Origin: Oxalobacteraceae bacterium
GTDB lineage: Bacteria; Pseudomonadota; Gammaproteobacteria; Burkholderiales; Burkholderiaceae_D
Assembly (NCBI GenBank): GCA_030698225.1
Contig: JAUYNR010000026.1
Span: 1-64,000, forward strand
DNA: 64,000 bases
Direction of reading: 5' to 3'
In this document: one piece after another, positions 46,073 through 57,566 of the stretch
How positions within the stretch are numbered: position 1 is the first letter of the stretch
How the letters are laid out: every line of letters begins with the position of its first letter
Notes under the pieces: generated by a model
Databases searched by the model: none
What the model saw: the letters and a program-made list of their open reading frames with translations, nothing else
What the model was told of the DNA's origin: nothing
Program-made: the position numbers and the translations under genes

Positions 46073-46146
46073 CTTTTCAGAAAACAGCAAGCAAGGGTAG
46101 ATATTGGGCAGCCGTCTCCCGGCTGACATCCGACAGCGGACCGAAC

Positions 46147-47478
46147 TCATATTTTGTCGGCAATGCGTTGCGCCATCTGTTGCGCCAGATCAGCACTTTT
46201 AGCCTCAACCATCACGCGTATCAGTGGCTCGGTGCCGGACGGACGAATCAGCACGCGGCCGTTGTCGCCCAGTTCACGCTCCACACTCTCTTTCTCGGCC
46301 ACCATTCCAGCATTTTTCAGCCAGTTGAATCCGGCCGGTACTTTTACATTAATTAAAGTCTGCGGGAATAATGGCAGATCAGCTACCGACTGCGCCAGCG
46401 TCATGCCGCTGCGTTTCAACGCAGACAGGACTTGCAGGGCCGAAACGATGCCATCGCCGGTAGTCTGTTTATCAAGGAATAACAGATGACCGGAGCCCTC
46501 GCCGCCGAGAATCCAGCCGCGCTCGCGCAACACTTCCAGCACATAGCGGTCGCCAACCTTGGCACGGGCGAAACCGACGCCCATTTTTTTGAGAGCAACT
46601 TCCAGCGCCATATTGGTCATCAGCGTCCCGACCGCCCCGCTCACCGGCCCATTCTTCAATCGGTCCTTGACCATCAAATACAACAATTGATCGCCGTTAT
46701 ACAGGCACCCGGTAGCGTCGGTCATCAGCAAACGATCGGCGTCGCCATCCAGCGCAATGCCGAGATCGGCCTGATGGGCGCGCACGGCAACCATCAATGC
46801 CTCAGGTGAGGTAGCCCCGAAGCCGTCATTAATATTCAAGCCATTAGGTTGATTTCCAATGGTCACGACTTCCGCCCCCAACTCGTGGAATACCAGCGGG
46901 GCGATTTGATAGGCGGCACCATGGGCGCAGTCCAGAACAATTTTCAGCCCGCGCAAATCCAGTTCATTGGGGAAAGTCGATTTGCAGAACTCGACATATC
47001 GGCCTTGCGCATCATCGATGCGTCGGGCTTTACCTAATTTTTCAGACGATACGCAGGACATTGGGACATCCAGCGCAGCTTCGATTGCCTGCTCGACTGC
47101 ATCCGGCAACTTGTTGCCCTGCGCTGAAAAAAACTTGATCCCATTGTCGTAGTAAGGGTTATGGGAAGCGGAAATGACAACCCCGGCAGACAGGCGAAGT
47201 GCGCGAGTCAGGTATGCTACGGCAGGCGTCGGGACTGGACCCGCCAGTATTACATCCACCCCGGCGGCGGAAAACCCAGCCTCCAGAGCCGCCTCCAGCA
47301 TATAACCGGAAATACGTGTGTCCTTGCCAATCAATACCGCCGGCTTGATATCGGTCAGCCCAGTCTGGGTGAGCACTTTTCCTGCCGCATAACCGAGCCG
47401 CATGACAAAATCAGGTGTAATCGGCACATCTCCCACGCGACCGCGGACACCGTCGGTTCCGAAATATTTTCTCGACAT
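46147..47478 (-). CDS. glmM: Phosphoglucosamine mutase
   Basis: Converts glucosamine 6-phosphate to glucosamine 1-phosphate for UDP-GlcNAc, peptidoglycan and LPS. 443 residues, four-domain phosphohexomutase. The phosphoserine lies at about residue 101 in [17 protein letters not shown]; the metal loop [10 protein letters not shown] and sugar loop [10 protein letters not shown] are intact, as is the phosphate loop [11 protein letters not shown]. It follows folP (20 nt) on the same strand, as in E. coli. Confidence 0.98.
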   Translation of the reverse strand: MSRKYFGTDGVRGRVGDVPITPDFVMRLGYAAGKVLTQTGLTDIKPAVLIGKDTRISGYMLEAALEAGFSAAGVDVILAGPVPTPAVAYLTRALRLSAGVVISASHNPYYDNGIKFFSAQGNKLPDAVEQAIEAALDVPMSCVSSEKLGKARRIDDAQGRYVEFCKSTFPNELDLRGLKIVLDCAHGAAYQIAPLVFHELGAEVVTIGNQPNGLNINDGFGATSPEALMVAVRAHQADLGIALDGDADRLLMTDATGCLYNGDQLLYLMVKDRLKNGPVSGAVGTLMTNMALEVALKKMGVGFARAKVGDRYVLEVLRERGWILGGEGSGHLLFLDKQTTGDGIVSALQVLSALKRSGMTLAQSVADLPLFPQTLINVKVPAGFNWLKNAGMVAEKESVERELGDNGRVLIRPSGTEPLIRVMVEAKSADLAQQMAQRIADKI

Positions 47479-47498
47479 TTTGATCCTTGTAGTTTTGT

Positions 47499-48347
47499 TT
47501 ATTGTGTCGCAGCTTGCCAGACTGCAAGAGCGTCAATCGTTTCTGCCACATCATGCACGCGCACTATCCTGGCACCGTTCGCTGTCGCAGCCAAGGCAGC
47601 TGCGAGACTGCCGGCAAGCCGCTTTTCAACCGGTTGCCCGGTTATTGCACCCAGCATGGATTTGCGCGAAATTCCCGCCAACAAAGGCAGATCCAGCGCC
47701 TCCTGCATTGCGCTGATGCTCCTGAGCAAAGCAAGATTATGCGGCAAAGTTTTACCAAAGCCGAAACCTGGATCAATGCAGATGCGTGAACGGGAAACAC
47801 CTGCGGCCTGCAGCGCCGCGACGCGCTCCGCGAGAAAGCAGATTACCTCAGCCACCGTGTTTGTGTACTGAGGATTATCCTGCATGTTTTGCGGCTGATT
47901 TTGCATGTGCATCACACACAATCCGCAATCGCTGTCTTTAACCGCCTCCACTGCGCCTTCCGCACGGAAACCATTGATGTCATTGATCATGTCGGCGCCC
48001 GCTGCCAGGGCTTCGAGCATCACCTGTGGCTTGTAGGTATCGATTGAGAGCGGTCTTCCGCAGTCGCGCAAAGCATGGACGAGCGGCATAACGCGCTGCA
48101 ATTCCTCTTCTACAGGCAGCATTTTTGCGCCGGGACGTGTGGTTTCACCGCCAATGTCGATGATATCAACGCCATCGGCGATCATCTGTTCGGCGTGCGA
48201 CAGCGCAGCTTCAAGCGCATGATATTGCCCCCCATCAGAAAAAGAATCCGGAGTCGCATTCAGCACACCCATGACCAGGGGCCGCGCGCCCTGCCGCAGC
48301 GGCAGGCGATAACGGCCGCATTGAAAGTAATTTTCCATATTTGCCAT
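47499..48347 (-). CDS. folP: Dihydropteroate synthase
   Basis: Condenses p-aminobenzoate with the pterin pyrophosphate; target of sulfonamides. About 282 residues. Motifs: [27 protein letters not shown] and SIDTYKPQV, with [10 protein letters not shown] and [15 protein letters not shown] later. The frame extends to 48377, but that part encodes the ftsH terminator, so I begin at ATG 48347 (ATG 48338 is possible). The terminator between ftsH and folP suggests partial readthrough or a separate promoter. Confidence 0.95.
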   Translation of the reverse strand: MANMENYFQCGRYRLPLRQGARPLVMGVLNATPDSFSDGGQYHALEAALSHAEQMIADGVDIIDIGGETTRPGAKMLPVEEELQRVMPLVHALRDCGRPLSIDTYKPQVMLEALAAGADMINDINGFRAEGAVEAVKDSDCGLCVMHMQNQPQNMQDNPQYTNTVAEVICFLAERVAALQAAGVSRSRICIDPGFGFGKTLPHNLALLRSISAMQEALDLPLLAGISRKSMLGAITGQPVEKRLAGSLAAALAATANGARIVRVHDVAETIDALAVWQAATQ

Positions 48348-48353
48348 ATAAAA

Positions 48354-48381
48354 AAGGGTGAGACCGAATAGTCCCACCCTT
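48354..48381 (-). terminator. Intrinsic terminator of ftsH
   Basis: On the minus strand AAGGGTGGGAC pairs with GTCTCACCCTT (one G-T pair) around a 6-nt loop, followed by TTTTTTAT. It lies 43 nt after the ftsH stop, immediately before the folP start. Confidence 0.92.
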
Positions 48382-48424
48382 GTATTTGCAGCTGGTTCCT
48401 GCCTTTGACTGCCGCTTTACGCTA

Positions 48425-50311
48425 TTAAGCAGGTGCAGTTGCAGTAGGCGATACACCACCGGAGCCGCTATCGGAAGAAGAACGTTTCACCGGGATACCC
48501 TCTTTAGGTGGACGCGGCGCATTCCCTTCCATGATGTCGTTGATTTGATCAGCATCGATGGTCTCCCACTCCAGCAGGGTTTTAGCCATCAGCTCGACTT
48601 TTTCACGATTATCTTCTAGCAACTTACGTGACAATGCATACTGTTCATCCAGGATGCGTCGAATCTCCGTGTCAACTTTTTGTTGCGTCGCCTCGGATAC
48701 CGTCTTTGCAGACGAGCGACCAAAGTATGCATCTTGCTCCGTATCCTCATACACCATCGTACCGAGAGATTCGGACATGCCGTAGCGGGTCACCATGGCG
48801 CGGGCCAATTTGGTGGCGCGTTCAAAGTCGTTCGACGCACCGGTCGACATCTGATGCATGAAAATTTCTTCTGAGATGCGGCCACCGAACAGGATGGCAA
48901 TTTCTTCCAGCATCTTGTCCTTGTACATATTGACGCGATCATGCTCCGGCAATTGCCAGGTCAGGCCGAGCGCAAAACCGCGCGGCATGATGGTGACTTT
49001 ATGCACTGGATCCGCTTTCGGCAGTAATTTTGCCACAACCGCATGACCGGATTCGTGGAAAGCCGTATTTCTGCGCTCTTCTTCGCGCATGACAGCCGAC
49101 TTGCGCTCGGGGCCCATCACGATCTTGTCTTTGGCATCCTCGAAATCGTTCATTTCTACCAGTCGCTTGTTGCGGCGGGCGGCAAATAGAGCAGCTTCAT
49201 TGACCAGATTGGCCAGGTCGGCACCAGAAAAGCCGGGAGTACCGCGGGCCAGAATGTCTGCCTTGACGTCAGGTGCAATCGGCACCTTGCGCATGTGCAC
49301 CATCAGGATTTGTTCGCGACCGCGAATATCAGGTAAACCAACCACTACCTGGCGGTCAAAACGACCAGGGCGCAGCAGCGCCTTGTCAAGCACGTCAGCA
49401 CGGTTGGTTGCGGCAACCACGATGACACCGGAATTGGGTTCGAAGCCGTCCATTTCAACCAGCAACTGGTTCAAGGTTTGCTCACGCTCATCGTTGCCGC
49501 CGCCCATGCCGGCACCGCGATGGCGTCCGACCGCATCAATTTCATCGATAAAGATAATGCAAGGCGCATTCTTTTTGGCATTTTCGAACATGTCACGCAC
49601 CCGTGACGCACCCACGCCCACGAACATTTCAACGAAATCGGAGCCCGAAATTGTAAAGAAAGGCACCTTCGCTTCGCCAGCAATGGCGCGCGCCAACAAA
49701 GTTTTACCTGTCCCAGGAGGCCCGACCATCAGAATGCCACGCGGAATACGACCGCCCAATTTCTGGAACCTGGTAGGTTCCTTCAGAAAATCGACCAGTT
49801 CCTGCACCTCTTCCTTGGCTTCGTCGCAACCTGCCACATCGGCGAAAGTAACCGTGTTGCTGGCTTCATCAAGCATACGCGCCTTGGATTTACCAAAAGA
49901 AAAGGCGCCGCCTTTGCCTCCTCCCTGCATCTGACGCATGAAAAATACCCACACCCCAATCAGCAATAACATCGGAAACCAGGAAATGAAGACTTGCGAC
50001 AGGAAAGACTGCTCTTCCGGTTGCTTGACATCGAATTTGACGCCGTTGTTGACCAGATCGCCGATCAGACCGCGATCCAGATAAGTAACAGAAGTCCTGA
50101 CTTTTTTGCCTTCGCTAGTGGTCGCAACAATGCTGCGATCTTCGATAACCGCCTCCTTGATACGCTGCGCCTTCACTTCATCCAGAAAATCGGAATATTG
50201 AATAGGCGTAGCACCGGTCGCAAGTCCTCGGCTGTCAAACTGTTTGAATACGGTAAATAGCACAAGGGCAATCACTACCCAAATTGCCGTTTTGGAAAAC
50301 ATATTGTTCAC
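48425..50311 (-). CDS. ftsH: ATP-dependent zinc metalloprotease FtsH
   Basis: Membrane AAA+ protease that degrades misfolded membrane proteins and regulators such as sigma-32 and LpxC. 628 residues: two N-terminal membrane helices (about 5-22 and 100-120) flank a periplasmic domain; Walker A GPPGTGKT at about 196, Walker [12 protein letters not shown], second region of homology RPGRFDRQV, and zinc site HESGH at about 417. The C-terminus has a Ser/Gly/Pro/Thr-rich tail. It lies downstream of rlmE (126 nt), the conserved rlmE-ftsH-folP-glmM order. Confidence 0.98.
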   Translation of the reverse strand: MNNMFSKTAIWVVIALVLFTVFKQFDSRGLATGATPIQYSDFLDEVKAQRIKEAVIEDRSIVATTSEGKKVRTSVTYLDRGLIGDLVNNGVKFDVKQPEEQSFLSQVFISWFPMLLLIGVWVFFMRQMQGGGKGGAFSFGKSKARMLDEASNTVTFADVAGCDEAKEEVQELVDFLKEPTRFQKLGGRIPRGILMVGPPGTGKTLLARAIAGEAKVPFFTISGSDFVEMFVGVGASRVRDMFENAKKNAPCIIFIDEIDAVGRHRGAGMGGGNDEREQTLNQLLVEMDGFEPNSGVIVVAATNRADVLDKALLRPGRFDRQVVVGLPDIRGREQILMVHMRKVPIAPDVKADILARGTPGFSGADLANLVNEAALFAARRNKRLVEMNDFEDAKDKIVMGPERKSAVMREEERRNTAFHESGHAVVAKLLPKADPVHKVTIMPRGFALGLTWQLPEHDRVNMYKDKMLEEIAILFGGRISEEIFMHQMSTGASNDFERATKLARAMVTRYGMSESLGTMVYEDTEQDAYFGRSSAKTVSEATQQKVDTEIRRILDEQYALSRKLLEDNREKVELMAKTLLEWETIDADQINDIMEGNAPRPPKEGIPVKRSSSDSGSGGVSPTATAPA

Positions 50312-50437
50312 AAGAACTCCTTTGGCGCAAACGCGCTCTGTTGCCTATCCTATTGTGCTGATTTTACTCGCAATGTCACACGCTTGTCATAGCGCATATG
50401 CGATTGCTCCCCGCGAAAATCAAGGCTTAAAACGTAA

Positions 50438-51082
50438 TTACACAGGATTTTTCAGAATTTTCCCCAGCAAAAATATCTCAGACGACTTATCCCGGCTCGC
50501 TTTTGGTTTCTTTTGTGAAACAACTTTAAATTCCAGTTTGAACTTCGCCAAAATATCATTGAAGCCCACACCATTAAAACATTTCACCAGTAAAGATCCC
50601 GATGGCTTCATGTGTACCTTGGCGAAGGCCATTGCCAAATCGACCAGGTATTCGACTCGCGCCGCATCTGCCACAGCCACGCCGGATAGATTTGGAGCCA
50701 TATCGGATAAAACAAGATCTACCTTGCGCCCCCCTAATACATGTTCCAGCGCCAGCAGAGGACCCTCTTCACGAAAATCCCCCAGAATAAAGTGCACATC
50801 CGCAATCGGCTCCATTGGCAGCATGTCCAGGCCGATAACCGTACCATGAATGCCACCACCATCCTGACCGGAGAGTTTATTGCGCACATACTGTGACCAA
50901 CTGCCTGGAGTGGCACCCAGATCAACGATGATCTGGCCACGCTTGATCAGTTTTTCATCCTCATCAATTTCTTTGAGCTTATATGCCGCCCGGGCTCTAT
51001 AGCCCTCTTTCTGCGCCAGCTTTACATAGGGATCGTTGATATGATCGTGCAGCCAGTTTTTGTTTAATTTGTTTTTAGCCAT
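50438..51082 (-). CDS. rlmE: 23S rRNA (uridine 2'-O) methyltransferase
   Basis: FtsJ/RrmJ; methylates U2552 of 23S rRNA late in 50S assembly. 214 residues. SAM-binding motif [15 protein letters not shown] (about 50-64), catalytic Lys-Asp-Lys-Glu residues in [27 protein letters not shown] and [11 protein letters not shown]. The heat-shock-linked rlmE-ftsH pairing is conserved. Divergent from yhbY, with only 47 nt between starts. Confidence 0.97.
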   Translation of the reverse strand: MAKNKLNKNWLHDHINDPYVKLAQKEGYRARAAYKLKEIDEDEKLIKRGQIIVDLGATPGSWSQYVRNKLSGQDGGGIHGTVIGLDMLPMEPIADVHFILGDFREEGPLLALEHVLGGRKVDLVLSDMAPNLSGVAVADAARVEYLVDLAMAFAKVHMKPSGSLLVKCFNGVGFNDILAKFKLEFKVVSQKKPKASRDKSSEIFLLGKILKNPV

Positions 51083-51129
51083 TCGCGTAGAATAGTGCCT
51101 TTAGAAGATATTAGTTGGTTACCGAAATC

Positions 51130-51609
51130 ATGTTGAAACTTACCCCCGTAGAACGGAGCGCACTCCGCTCAGAAGCGCATGCGCTCAATCCCATCGTATT
51201 GATCGGCGAAGCCGGCTTGACACCTGCCGTACTCAAGGAAATTGACGCGGGGTTGGATGCTCACGGATTGATCAAAGTGCGTGTTTTCGGGGATGACCGC
51301 GATGCACGAATTACCATGTACGACACCATTTGTGAAAACCTCAAGGCTGCTCCGGTGCAGCATATCGGCAAACTGCTGGTGATTTACCGCCCACAAAAAA
51401 CCGCAGAAGCCGCAAAAGTACGCAGCGAGAAAAAAGGCAGAGGCATGCGCGAGGTAACCATTGTCAAACCGAGTGCCAGCGGAACAAAACGCCCCTCAGT
51501 GACCAAAGTAATGCTAAAAGGCAATGAACGCGTCACCGAAGGCGGCACCATCAAACGCGCCAAGCCGCGTCAAACCAGCGCCAAGAAAAGCGCCCTCGGA
51601 AGCAAATAG
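51130..51609 (+). CDS. yhbY: YhbY-type ribosome assembly RNA-binding protein, extended C-terminus
   Basis: CRM-domain protein associated with 50S precursors. 159 residues against about 97 for E. coli YhbY: residues 1-95 form the CRM domain (LTPVERSALRSEAHALNPIVLIGEAG with about two following helices, then HIGKLLVIYRP), and the remaining 60 are basic and disordered-looking (KKGRGMREVTIVKPSASG, KRAKPRQTSAKKSALGSK). ATG 51130 preferred over the in-frame TTG 51115. Conserved divergent partner of rlmE. Confidence 0.93.
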   Translation: MLKLTPVERSALRSEAHALNPIVLIGEAGLTPAVLKEIDAGLDAHGLIKVRVFGDDRDARITMYDTICENLKAAPVQHIGKLLVIYRPQKTAEAAKVRSEKKGRGMREVTIVKPSASGTKRPSVTKVMLKGNERVTEGGTIKRAKPRQTSAKKSALGSK

Positions 51610-51620
51610 CACCCATTGCG

Positions 51621-51690
51621 CAAAATACGGGAGTATAAATTTTTCCGCTTTATAAATATGCGGAAAATAGATTATTTTTCGTCATACTCC
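51621..51690 (+). repeat. Dispersed 70-nt element, copy 9 (symmetrical copy)
   Basis: GTATAAAT at 51633, TGCGG at 51659-51663, 20 nt, ATACTCC at 51684. The outer ATACTG box is not at the usual place. It is flanked by a perfect 10-bp inverted repeat ACGGGAGTAT / ATACTCCCGT (51627-51636 and 51684-51693) and carries inner arms TTTTCCGC / GCGGAAAA. It lies between the convergent yhbY and greA genes. Confidence 0.82.
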
Positions 51691-51778
51691 CGTTAACTCA
51701 CTACCAATCGATACGACAAACAGGGCCAACGCAGCCTCTTGGCAGGCAACACCCTGTTGCAACTGGCAAAGATCCGAT

Positions 51779-52255
51779 TCAGATGTAACGCACTTCCAGA
51801 ATTTCGTATTCTCGGATGCCGGCTGGCGCCTTGACTTCAACCACGTCGCCGGCAGATTTTCCGATCAGTGCACGTGCAATCGGGGACGTCACCGATACTT
51901 TCAATTCCTTTATGTCGGCCTCGTCTTCACCGACGATTTGATAGGTCACTTTCAATTCCGACTCCACATCTTCGAGGTAGACAGTGGAAGCGAATACCAC
52001 CCGTCCCTCAGCCTCCAGCAACAATGGATCGATGATCTGGGCTGCGCCCAGCTTACCTTCCAGATTCTGAATACGCCCCTCAATAAAACTCTGTTTTTCT
52101 TTCGCCGCGTCATACTCGGCATTTTCAGATAGATCGCCATGCGCCCGTGCTTCGGCGATCGCCCGAATGACTTCATGACGGTCTTTTGTCTTCAGCCGAT
52201 GCAACTCTTGTTTGAGAAGTTCGGCGCCGCGCTTGGTAATAGGTACTGAGCTCAT
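51779..52255 (-). CDS. greA: Transcription elongation factor GreA
   Basis: Stimulates RNA polymerase to cleave backtracked transcripts. 158 residues from ATG 52255, exactly the E. coli length. The N-terminal coiled coil (about 1-75) carries the acidic tip in [18 protein letters not shown]; the C-terminal FKBP-like domain ends in [21 protein letters not shown]. Three codons of open frame before the ATG (TTG 52264) are not needed. It is separated from carB by a very strong terminator. Confidence 0.97.
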   Translation of the reverse strand: MSSVPITKRGAELLKQELHRLKTKDRHEVIRAIAEARAHGDLSENAEYDAAKEKQSFIEGRIQNLEGKLGAAQIIDPLLLEAEGRVVFASTVYLEDVESELKVTYQIVGEDEADIKELKVSVTSPIARALIGKSAGDVVEVKAPAGIREYEILEVRYI

Positions 52256-52278
52256 AATTTTCAACTATAAAAAAGCCA

Positions 52279-52328
52279 CAGAGGTCACAAACGGCGCCGG
52301 GCAAACTCGGCGCCGTTTGTGACCTCTG
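52279..52328 (-). terminator. Intrinsic terminator of carAB, 21-bp stem
   Basis: CAGAGGTCACAAACGGCGCCG is mirrored perfectly by its complement around an 8-nt loop (GGCAAACT); the stem spans 52279-52299 and 52308-52328. TTTTTTAT follows on the minus strand. It starts 23 nt after the carB stop and lies before the greA start. Confidence 0.95.
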
Positions 52329-52351
52329 CAGATTGGGATTTGACTATTGTC

Positions 52352-55300
52352 TTAGTGTAGAGTTTTATGCAGTCCTTGTAAATCATAGACATGCAACTCG
52401 TCCAGATGCGCCATACCCTGCACTGCCGCTTCCGCGCCAAAAATCGTGGTAAACGTCGTCACGCGCGCTGCCAGAGCAGAGGTACGGATCGCACGCGAAT
52501 CGATAATTGCACTGCGCTTTTCCTCTACCGTGTTGATGACCATGGCAATCTCGTTATTCTTGATCATGTCCACCACATGCGGGCGACCTTCGCTCTTTTT
52601 GTTGACCATCGTGACCGGCACCCCGGCTGCGCCAATAGCTGCTGCGGTACCTTTGGTGGCTACAATCGTAAATCCGAGCCGAACCAGATCCTGGGCGACT
52701 TGCACTGCGATCGGCTTGTCGCTGGCTTTCACGCTAATGAACACCTTGCCGGACTTAGGCAACTTCACTCCAGCACCAAGTTGCGCTTTGACAAAGGCCT
52801 CGCCGAAGGTCTTGCCGACGCCCATGACTTCACCGGTCGATTTCATCTCCGGGCCGAGAATCGTATCGACGCCCGGGAACTTCACAAACGGGAAAACCGC
52901 TTCCTTGACACTGTAATAAGGCGGAACCACTTCGTGCAAAATGCCCTGACTCTCCAACGACTGCCCGACCATGCAACGCGCGGCAATTTTAGCCAGCTGC
53001 AGACCTGTGGCCTTGGAGACGAAAGGCACCGTGCGCGAGGCACGCGGATTGACTTCGAGCACATAAACGACATCCTTGCCGTCCTTTTGCTGGATTGCAA
53101 ACTGCACATTCATCAGACCGACCACATTCAAACCTTTTGCCATCTGTGCAGTTTGATGCTTCAGCACGTCGATGGTTTCCTGCGACAGTGAATATGGCGG
53201 CAGCGAGCACGCCGAATCGCCTGAATGCACGCCGGCCTGTTCGATGTGCTCCATCACGCCACCGATAAAGGTGCGCGTGCCATCGCTGATGCAATCAACA
53301 TCGCACTCGATCGCGTCGTTCAGGAAGCGGTCCAGCAATACCGGAGAATCATGCGACACCTTGACCGCTTCGCGCATATAGCGCTCCAGGTCGCGCTGTT
53401 CATGCACGATTTCCATCGCCCGGCCACCGAGGACGTAGGATGGGCGAACTACCAGCGGGTAACCGATTTCCAGTGCTTTCTCGATCGCCTCCTGCTCGGT
53501 ACGCGCAGTACGGTTGGGCGGTTGCAGCAAACCCAACTCTTGCAACAGCTGCTGGAAGCGCTCGCGGTCCTCGGCCGCATCGATCATGTCCGGCGAAGTG
53601 CCGATGATAGGCACACCATTTGCCTCAAGGTCGAGCGCCAGTTTCAGCGGCGTCTGACCACCATATTGAACGATAACGCCGTATGGCTTCTCGATGGCAA
53701 CGATTTCCAGCACATCTTCCAGCGTCAGCGATTCGAAATACAGACGGTCCGAAGTGTCGTAATCGGTCGAGACCGTTTCAGGGTTGCAATTCACCATGAT
53801 GGTTTCATACCCGTCTTCGCGCAGCGCCAATGCTGCATGAACGCAGCAGTAATCGAATTCGATACCCTGGCCGATACGGTTCGGGCCACCGCCCAGCACC
53901 ATGATTTTTTTCCGGCCGGTAGGCTGCGCTTCGCACTCCTCATCATAGGTTGAGTACATGTACGCGGTATTGGTCGAAAATTCTGCGGCGCAAGTATCAA
54001 CCCGCTTGTAGACCGGCCGGATATTCAGCGCATGGCGCTTCTCCCGCACAGCTGTATCGGTAGTCTTGAGCAGCTTGGCCAGACGACGGTCGGCAAAGCC
54101 CTTTTGCTTGAGTTTATACAGCAACGGTTTGTCGAGCGCATCCAGGGTCTGGGTTTCCAGCCACAATTCGATATCGACAATTTCTTTGATCTGCACCAGG
54201 AACCACATGTCGATATGCGTCAACTGATGCACTTCTTCCAGCGTGAAACCCTGGGCAAAAGCGTCGCCGACGTACCAGATTCGTTCCGGACCCGGTTCGC
54301 CGAGTTCTTCCTCGATGATTTCGCGGTCTTTGGTCATTTCGTTCAGGCCATCGACGCCGACTTCCAGGCCTCGCAATGCTTTTTGAAACGATTCTTGAAA
54401 AGTGCGTCCGATTGCCATAACTTCGCCCACCGACTTCATCTGTGTGGTGAGATGGGAATCCGCCTGCGGGAATTTCTCGAAGGTAAAACGCGGAATCTTG
54501 GTTACCACATAGTCGATCGATGGTTCGAACGAAGCAGGCGTTGCACCGCCGGTAATATCGTTGCGCAATTCATCCAGCGTGAAGCCGACCGCCAGTTTGG
54601 CGGCAATTTTCGCGATCGGGAAACCGGTCGCTTTCGACGCCAGCGCGGAAGAACGCGATACGCGTGGATTCATCTCGATGACGATCATGCGGCCGTCTGC
54701 CGGATTGATCGAGAACTGCACGTTGGAGCCACCAGTGTCGACGCCGATTTCGCGCAAAACCGCCAGCGAGGCGTTGCGCATAATCTGGTATTCCTTGTCG
54801 GTCAGCGTTTGCGCCGGCGCGACAGTAATCGAATCGCCGGTATGCACGCCCATCGGGTCGAGATTTTCGATCGAGCAGACGATAATACAGTTGTCCGCCT
54901 TGTCGCGTACCACTTCCATCTCATACTCTTTCCAGCCGATCAGCGATTCTTCGATCAGCAGTTCGGAAGTCGGTGAAGCTTCCAGTCCGCGCTTGCAGAT
55001 GGTTTCGAATTCTTCCGCATTGTAGGCAATCCCGCCGCCGGTGCCGCCCATGGTGAACGAAGGGCGAATGATAGTCGGGAAACCGAGTTCCTTTTGCACC
55101 GCCCATGACTCTTCCAGGGTGTGCGCCACGCCTGAACGCGCAGAACCGAGGCCGATCTTGGTCATCGCCTGTTTGAACTTGGAGCGGTCTTCCGCCTTGT
55201 CGATCGCTTCCGGCGAGGCGCCGATCAGTTCACATTCGTACTTGGCCAGCACGCCATTGTTGTGCAAATCAAGCGCGCAATTCAGCGCGGTCTGGCCGCC

Positions 55301-55570
55301 CATGGTCGGCAGGATCGCATCCGGGCGCTCCTTGGCGATGATGCGCTCGACAACCTGCCAGGTAATCGGCTCGATATAGGTCACATCGGCCATTTCCGGG
55401 TCGGTCATGATGGTCGCCGGATTGCTGTTGACCAGGATGACTTTGTAACCCTCTTCACGCAGGGCCTTGCATGCTTGTGCGCCGGAATAATCGAATTCGC
55501 AGGCCTGACCGATAATGATCGGGCCGGCACCGATGATCAGGATGCTTTTAATGTCATTGCGCTTAGGCAT
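52352..55570 (-). CDS. carB: Carbamoyl-phosphate synthase, large subunit
   Basis: Makes carbamoyl phosphate for arginine and pyrimidines. 1072 residues, standard. Two homologous ATP-grasp synthetase halves (about 1-400 and 550-935), an oligomerisation domain between them, and a C-terminal MGS-like allosteric domain (about 940-1072) for UMP/ornithine control. Motifs: [30 protein letters not shown], and [12 protein letters not shown]. It overlaps the carA stop by 8 nt. Confidence 0.98.
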   Translation of the reverse strand: MPKRNDIKSILIIGAGPIIIGQACEFDYSGAQACKALREEGYKVILVNSNPATIMTDPEMADVTYIEPITWQVVERIIAKERPDAILPTMGGQTALNCALDLHNNGVLAKYECELIGASPEAIDKAEDRSKFKQAMTKIGLGSARSGVAHTLEESWAVQKELGFPTIIRPSFTMGGTGGGIAYNAEEFETICKRGLEASPTSELLIEESLIGWKEYEMEVVRDKADNCIIVCSIENLDPMGVHTGDSITVAPAQTLTDKEYQIMRNASLAVLREIGVDTGGSNVQFSINPADGRMIVIEMNPRVSRSSALASKATGFPIAKIAAKLAVGFTLDELRNDITGGATPASFEPSIDYVVTKIPRFTFEKFPQADSHLTTQMKSVGEVMAIGRTFQESFQKALRGLEVGVDGLNEMTKDREIIEEELGEPGPERIWYVGDAFAQGFTLEEVHQLTHIDMWFLVQIKEIVDIELWLETQTLDALDKPLLYKLKQKGFADRRLAKLLKTTDTAVREKRHALNIRPVYKRVDTCAAEFSTNTAYMYSTYDEECEAQPTGRKKIMVLGGGPNRIGQGIEFDYCCVHAALALREDGYETIMVNCNPETVSTDYDTSDRLYFESLTLEDVLEIVAIEKPYGVIVQYGGQTPLKLALDLEANGVPIIGTSPDMIDAAEDRERFQQLLQELGLLQPPNRTARTEQEAIEKALEIGYPLVVRPSYVLGGRAMEIVHEQRDLERYMREAVKVSHDSPVLLDRFLNDAIECDVDCISDGTRTFIGGVMEHIEQAGVHSGDSACSLPPYSLSQETIDVLKHQTAQMAKGLNVVGLMNVQFAIQQKDGKDVVYVLEVNPRASRTVPFVSKATGLQLAKIAARCMVGQSLESQGILHEVVPPYYSVKEAVFPFVKFPGVDTILGPEMKSTGEVMGVGKTFGEAFVKAQLGAGVKLPKSGKVFISVKASDKPIAVQVAQDLVRLGFTIVATKGTAAAIGAAGVPVTMVNKKSEGRPHVVDMIKNNEIAMVINTVEEKRSAIIDSRAIRTSALAARVTTFTTIFGAEAAVQGMAHLDELHVYDLQGLHKTLH

Positions 55571-56726
55571 GTTTATTCTTCTCCATCACGCTTGTTTCCA
55601 TCATTGTCACGAAACGGTCAAACAGGTAGGCGATGTCATGCGGGCCGGCAGACGCTTCAGGGTGCCCCTGAAAGCAGAAGGCAGGCTTGTCGGTGCGAAC
55701 AAAGCCCTGTAATGAACCATCAAAAAGGGATACATGGGTCACGCGGCAGTTGGCCGGCAAGGTTGCCGCATCCACTGTGAAACCATGGTTTTGCGAAGTA
55801 ATCAGCACTTGCTTGGTGTCCAGATCTTGAACCGGATGGTTGGCACCGTGGTGGCCGAACTTCATTTTCAGCGTCTTGGCGCCGGAAGCCAGCGCCATGA
55901 TCTGATGTCCGAGACAAATGCCGAAGGTCGGAATGCCGCTCTCAATCAATTCCGACACGGCGGCGATGGCGTAATCACAAGGCTCAGGATCCCCAGGGCC
56001 GTTGGACAAGAAGATTCCATCCGGATTCAGCGCCAATGCCTCTGCAGCGCTGGCTTGCGCGGGCAGCACGGTAATCTTGCAGCCGCGCTGTGCCAGCATA
56101 CGCAGGATATTGCGTTTGATGCCGTAATCGAAAGCGACCACATGATACTTCGGCGCAATTTGCCTGTCATAACCCTTGCCCAGTCGCCACTCGGTCTCGA
56201 ACCAGCCGTAAGGCTCGGTAGTGGACACCACCTTGGCCAGATCCATGCCGCCAAGCCCTGGGAAGGCGCGCGCCAGCGCCAATGCTTTCTCGGCATCGTT
56301 GCCGACCAGGATAGTGCCGGCTTGCGCACCCTTTTCACGCAGTATTCGGGTCAGTTTACGGGTATCGATGCCGGAAATGGCGACGATGTTTTCGGCTTTT
56401 AAGTAATCGGATAAAGTTTGCGTGGCGCGAAAACTGGATGTGACAATCGGCAAATCCTTGATGATCAGTCCGGCCGCATGTATTTTGCCGGATTCCACAT
56501 CTTCGGGATTGATGCCGGTGTTGCCAATGTGAGGGTAAGTAAGTGTGACAATCTGATGGCTATAGCTGGGATCGGTAAGAATTTCCTGGTAACCGGTCAT
56601 TGAAGTGTTGAATACCACTTCACCGGTTGTATGGCCATCGGCGCCAATTGAGAAACCTTGAAAAATTGAACCATCTGCTAGCGCTAGTATGGCTGGAATG
56701 GTGTGGCCAGAAAAAAATGGCAGCAA
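55563..56726 (-). CDS. carA: Carbamoyl-phosphate synthase, small (glutaminase) subunit
   Basis: Class I glutamine amidotransferase that supplies ammonia to CarB. 387 residues. The N-terminal CarA domain (about 1-150: [17 protein letters not shown]) is followed by the GATase domain with the Cys nucleophile in FGICLGHQ and His-Glu in QGHPEAS. The start is TTG 56726, preceded by AGGAG at 6 nt spacing. About 230 nt of leader separates it from the next gene; no recognisable PyrR or riboswitch element seen. Confidence 0.97.
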   Translation of the reverse strand: MLPFFSGHTIPAILALADGSIFQGFSIGADGHTTGEVVFNTSMTGYQEILTDPSYSHQIVTLTYPHIGNTGINPEDVESGKIHAAGLIIKDLPIVTSSFRATQTLSDYLKAENIVAISGIDTRKLTRILREKGAQAGTILVGNDAEKALALARAFPGLGGMDLAKVVSTTEPYGWFETEWRLGKGYDRQIAPKYHVVAFDYGIKRNILRMLAQRGCKITVLPAQASAAEALALNPDGIFLSNGPGDPEPCDYAIAAVSELIESGIPTFGICLGHQIMALASGAKTLKMKFGHHGANHPVQDLDTKQVLITSQNHGFTVDAATLPANCRVTHVSLFDGSLQGFVRTDKPAFCFQGHPEASAGPHDIAYLFDRFVTMMETSVMEKNKHA

Positions 56727-56955
56727 GGGTAACTCCTGATGTTGTTACCGCCGCTACGCCGCGTCACAACAACCGCAGCCTTCCCGGGCCGGTGCGCCAG
56801 AGTCGGTGACAAGTCGTTTTAACGGGATGAAATAGGGTATTCGCTACGGCGGGGTAAGATTAGTTAAACCCCGCAATTATAGCGCAAAACGCCCTCCCGC
56901 AAATTCAAAAGCTAGCGGCAAGAGGCGTAGAGTACGGAAAGAGAATTTTTTGCGC

Positions 56956-57363
56956 TTACAGCGCCAATGCTGCGATACCGGCCTTTGCGATTTGCGCATC
57001 CTCGGAAGATTTCACGCCAGACACGCCGACCGCACCCAGACATTGTCCGTTGAGCATGATGGGAACGCCACCTTCGAGCATGCCATCGATATACGGTGCC
57101 GACATGAAAGAAATGCGGCCATTGTTGATCATCTCCTCATAAATCCGGGATTCGCGACAACCCATTGCAGCCGTTTTTGCCTTGGCTGGTGCAATATGGG
57201 CCGATATCGGCGCCACCCCATCCATGCGTTGCAGCCAGAGCAAATGGCCGCCGTCATCCACGATCGAAATCACAACTGCCCAATGGTTTTTATTGGCTTC
57301 CGCTTCCGCTGCTGCGGCAATTTTCTTGACATCGTCAAGGGTCAATATCTGTTTCGATTGCAT
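56956..57363 (-). CDS. GlcG/HbpS-type heme-binding family protein
   Basis: 135 residues, GlcG/HbpS (DUF336) family: TLDDVKKIAAAAEAEA at the start, VVISIVDDGGHLLWLQRMDG, APAKAKTAAM and a conserved GGVPIMLNGQCLGAVGVSG. Members bind heme or small ligands, sometimes cytoplasmic, sometimes secreted; here no signal peptide. AGGAGG 4 nt before ATG 57363 is a near-perfect ribosome site; the 20 upstream codons of open frame are ignored. Monocistronic. Confidence 0.9.
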   Translation of the reverse strand: MQSKQILTLDDVKKIAAAAEAEANKNHWAVVISIVDDGGHLLWLQRMDGVAPISAHIAPAKAKTAAMGCRESRIYEEMINNGRISFMSAPYIDGMLEGGVPIMLNGQCLGAVGVSGVKSSEDAQIAKAGIAALAL

Positions 57364-57566
57364 CACGCCTCCTGATATGAACATGACAGGATTGTACGGC
57401 AGCCGCCAACCACCCACCATCAAAACTGTTTTTACTTTCAGGAAGATCGATGCTCTTGCATGCAGCCTAAAACCTACCGTAAAACAAGAGACTTGTCGTC
57501 AACGCCAACTTTGACAGTTCGATGACATTCACTTACATTATAGTATCCTTGGCGAAAGATGCAATA

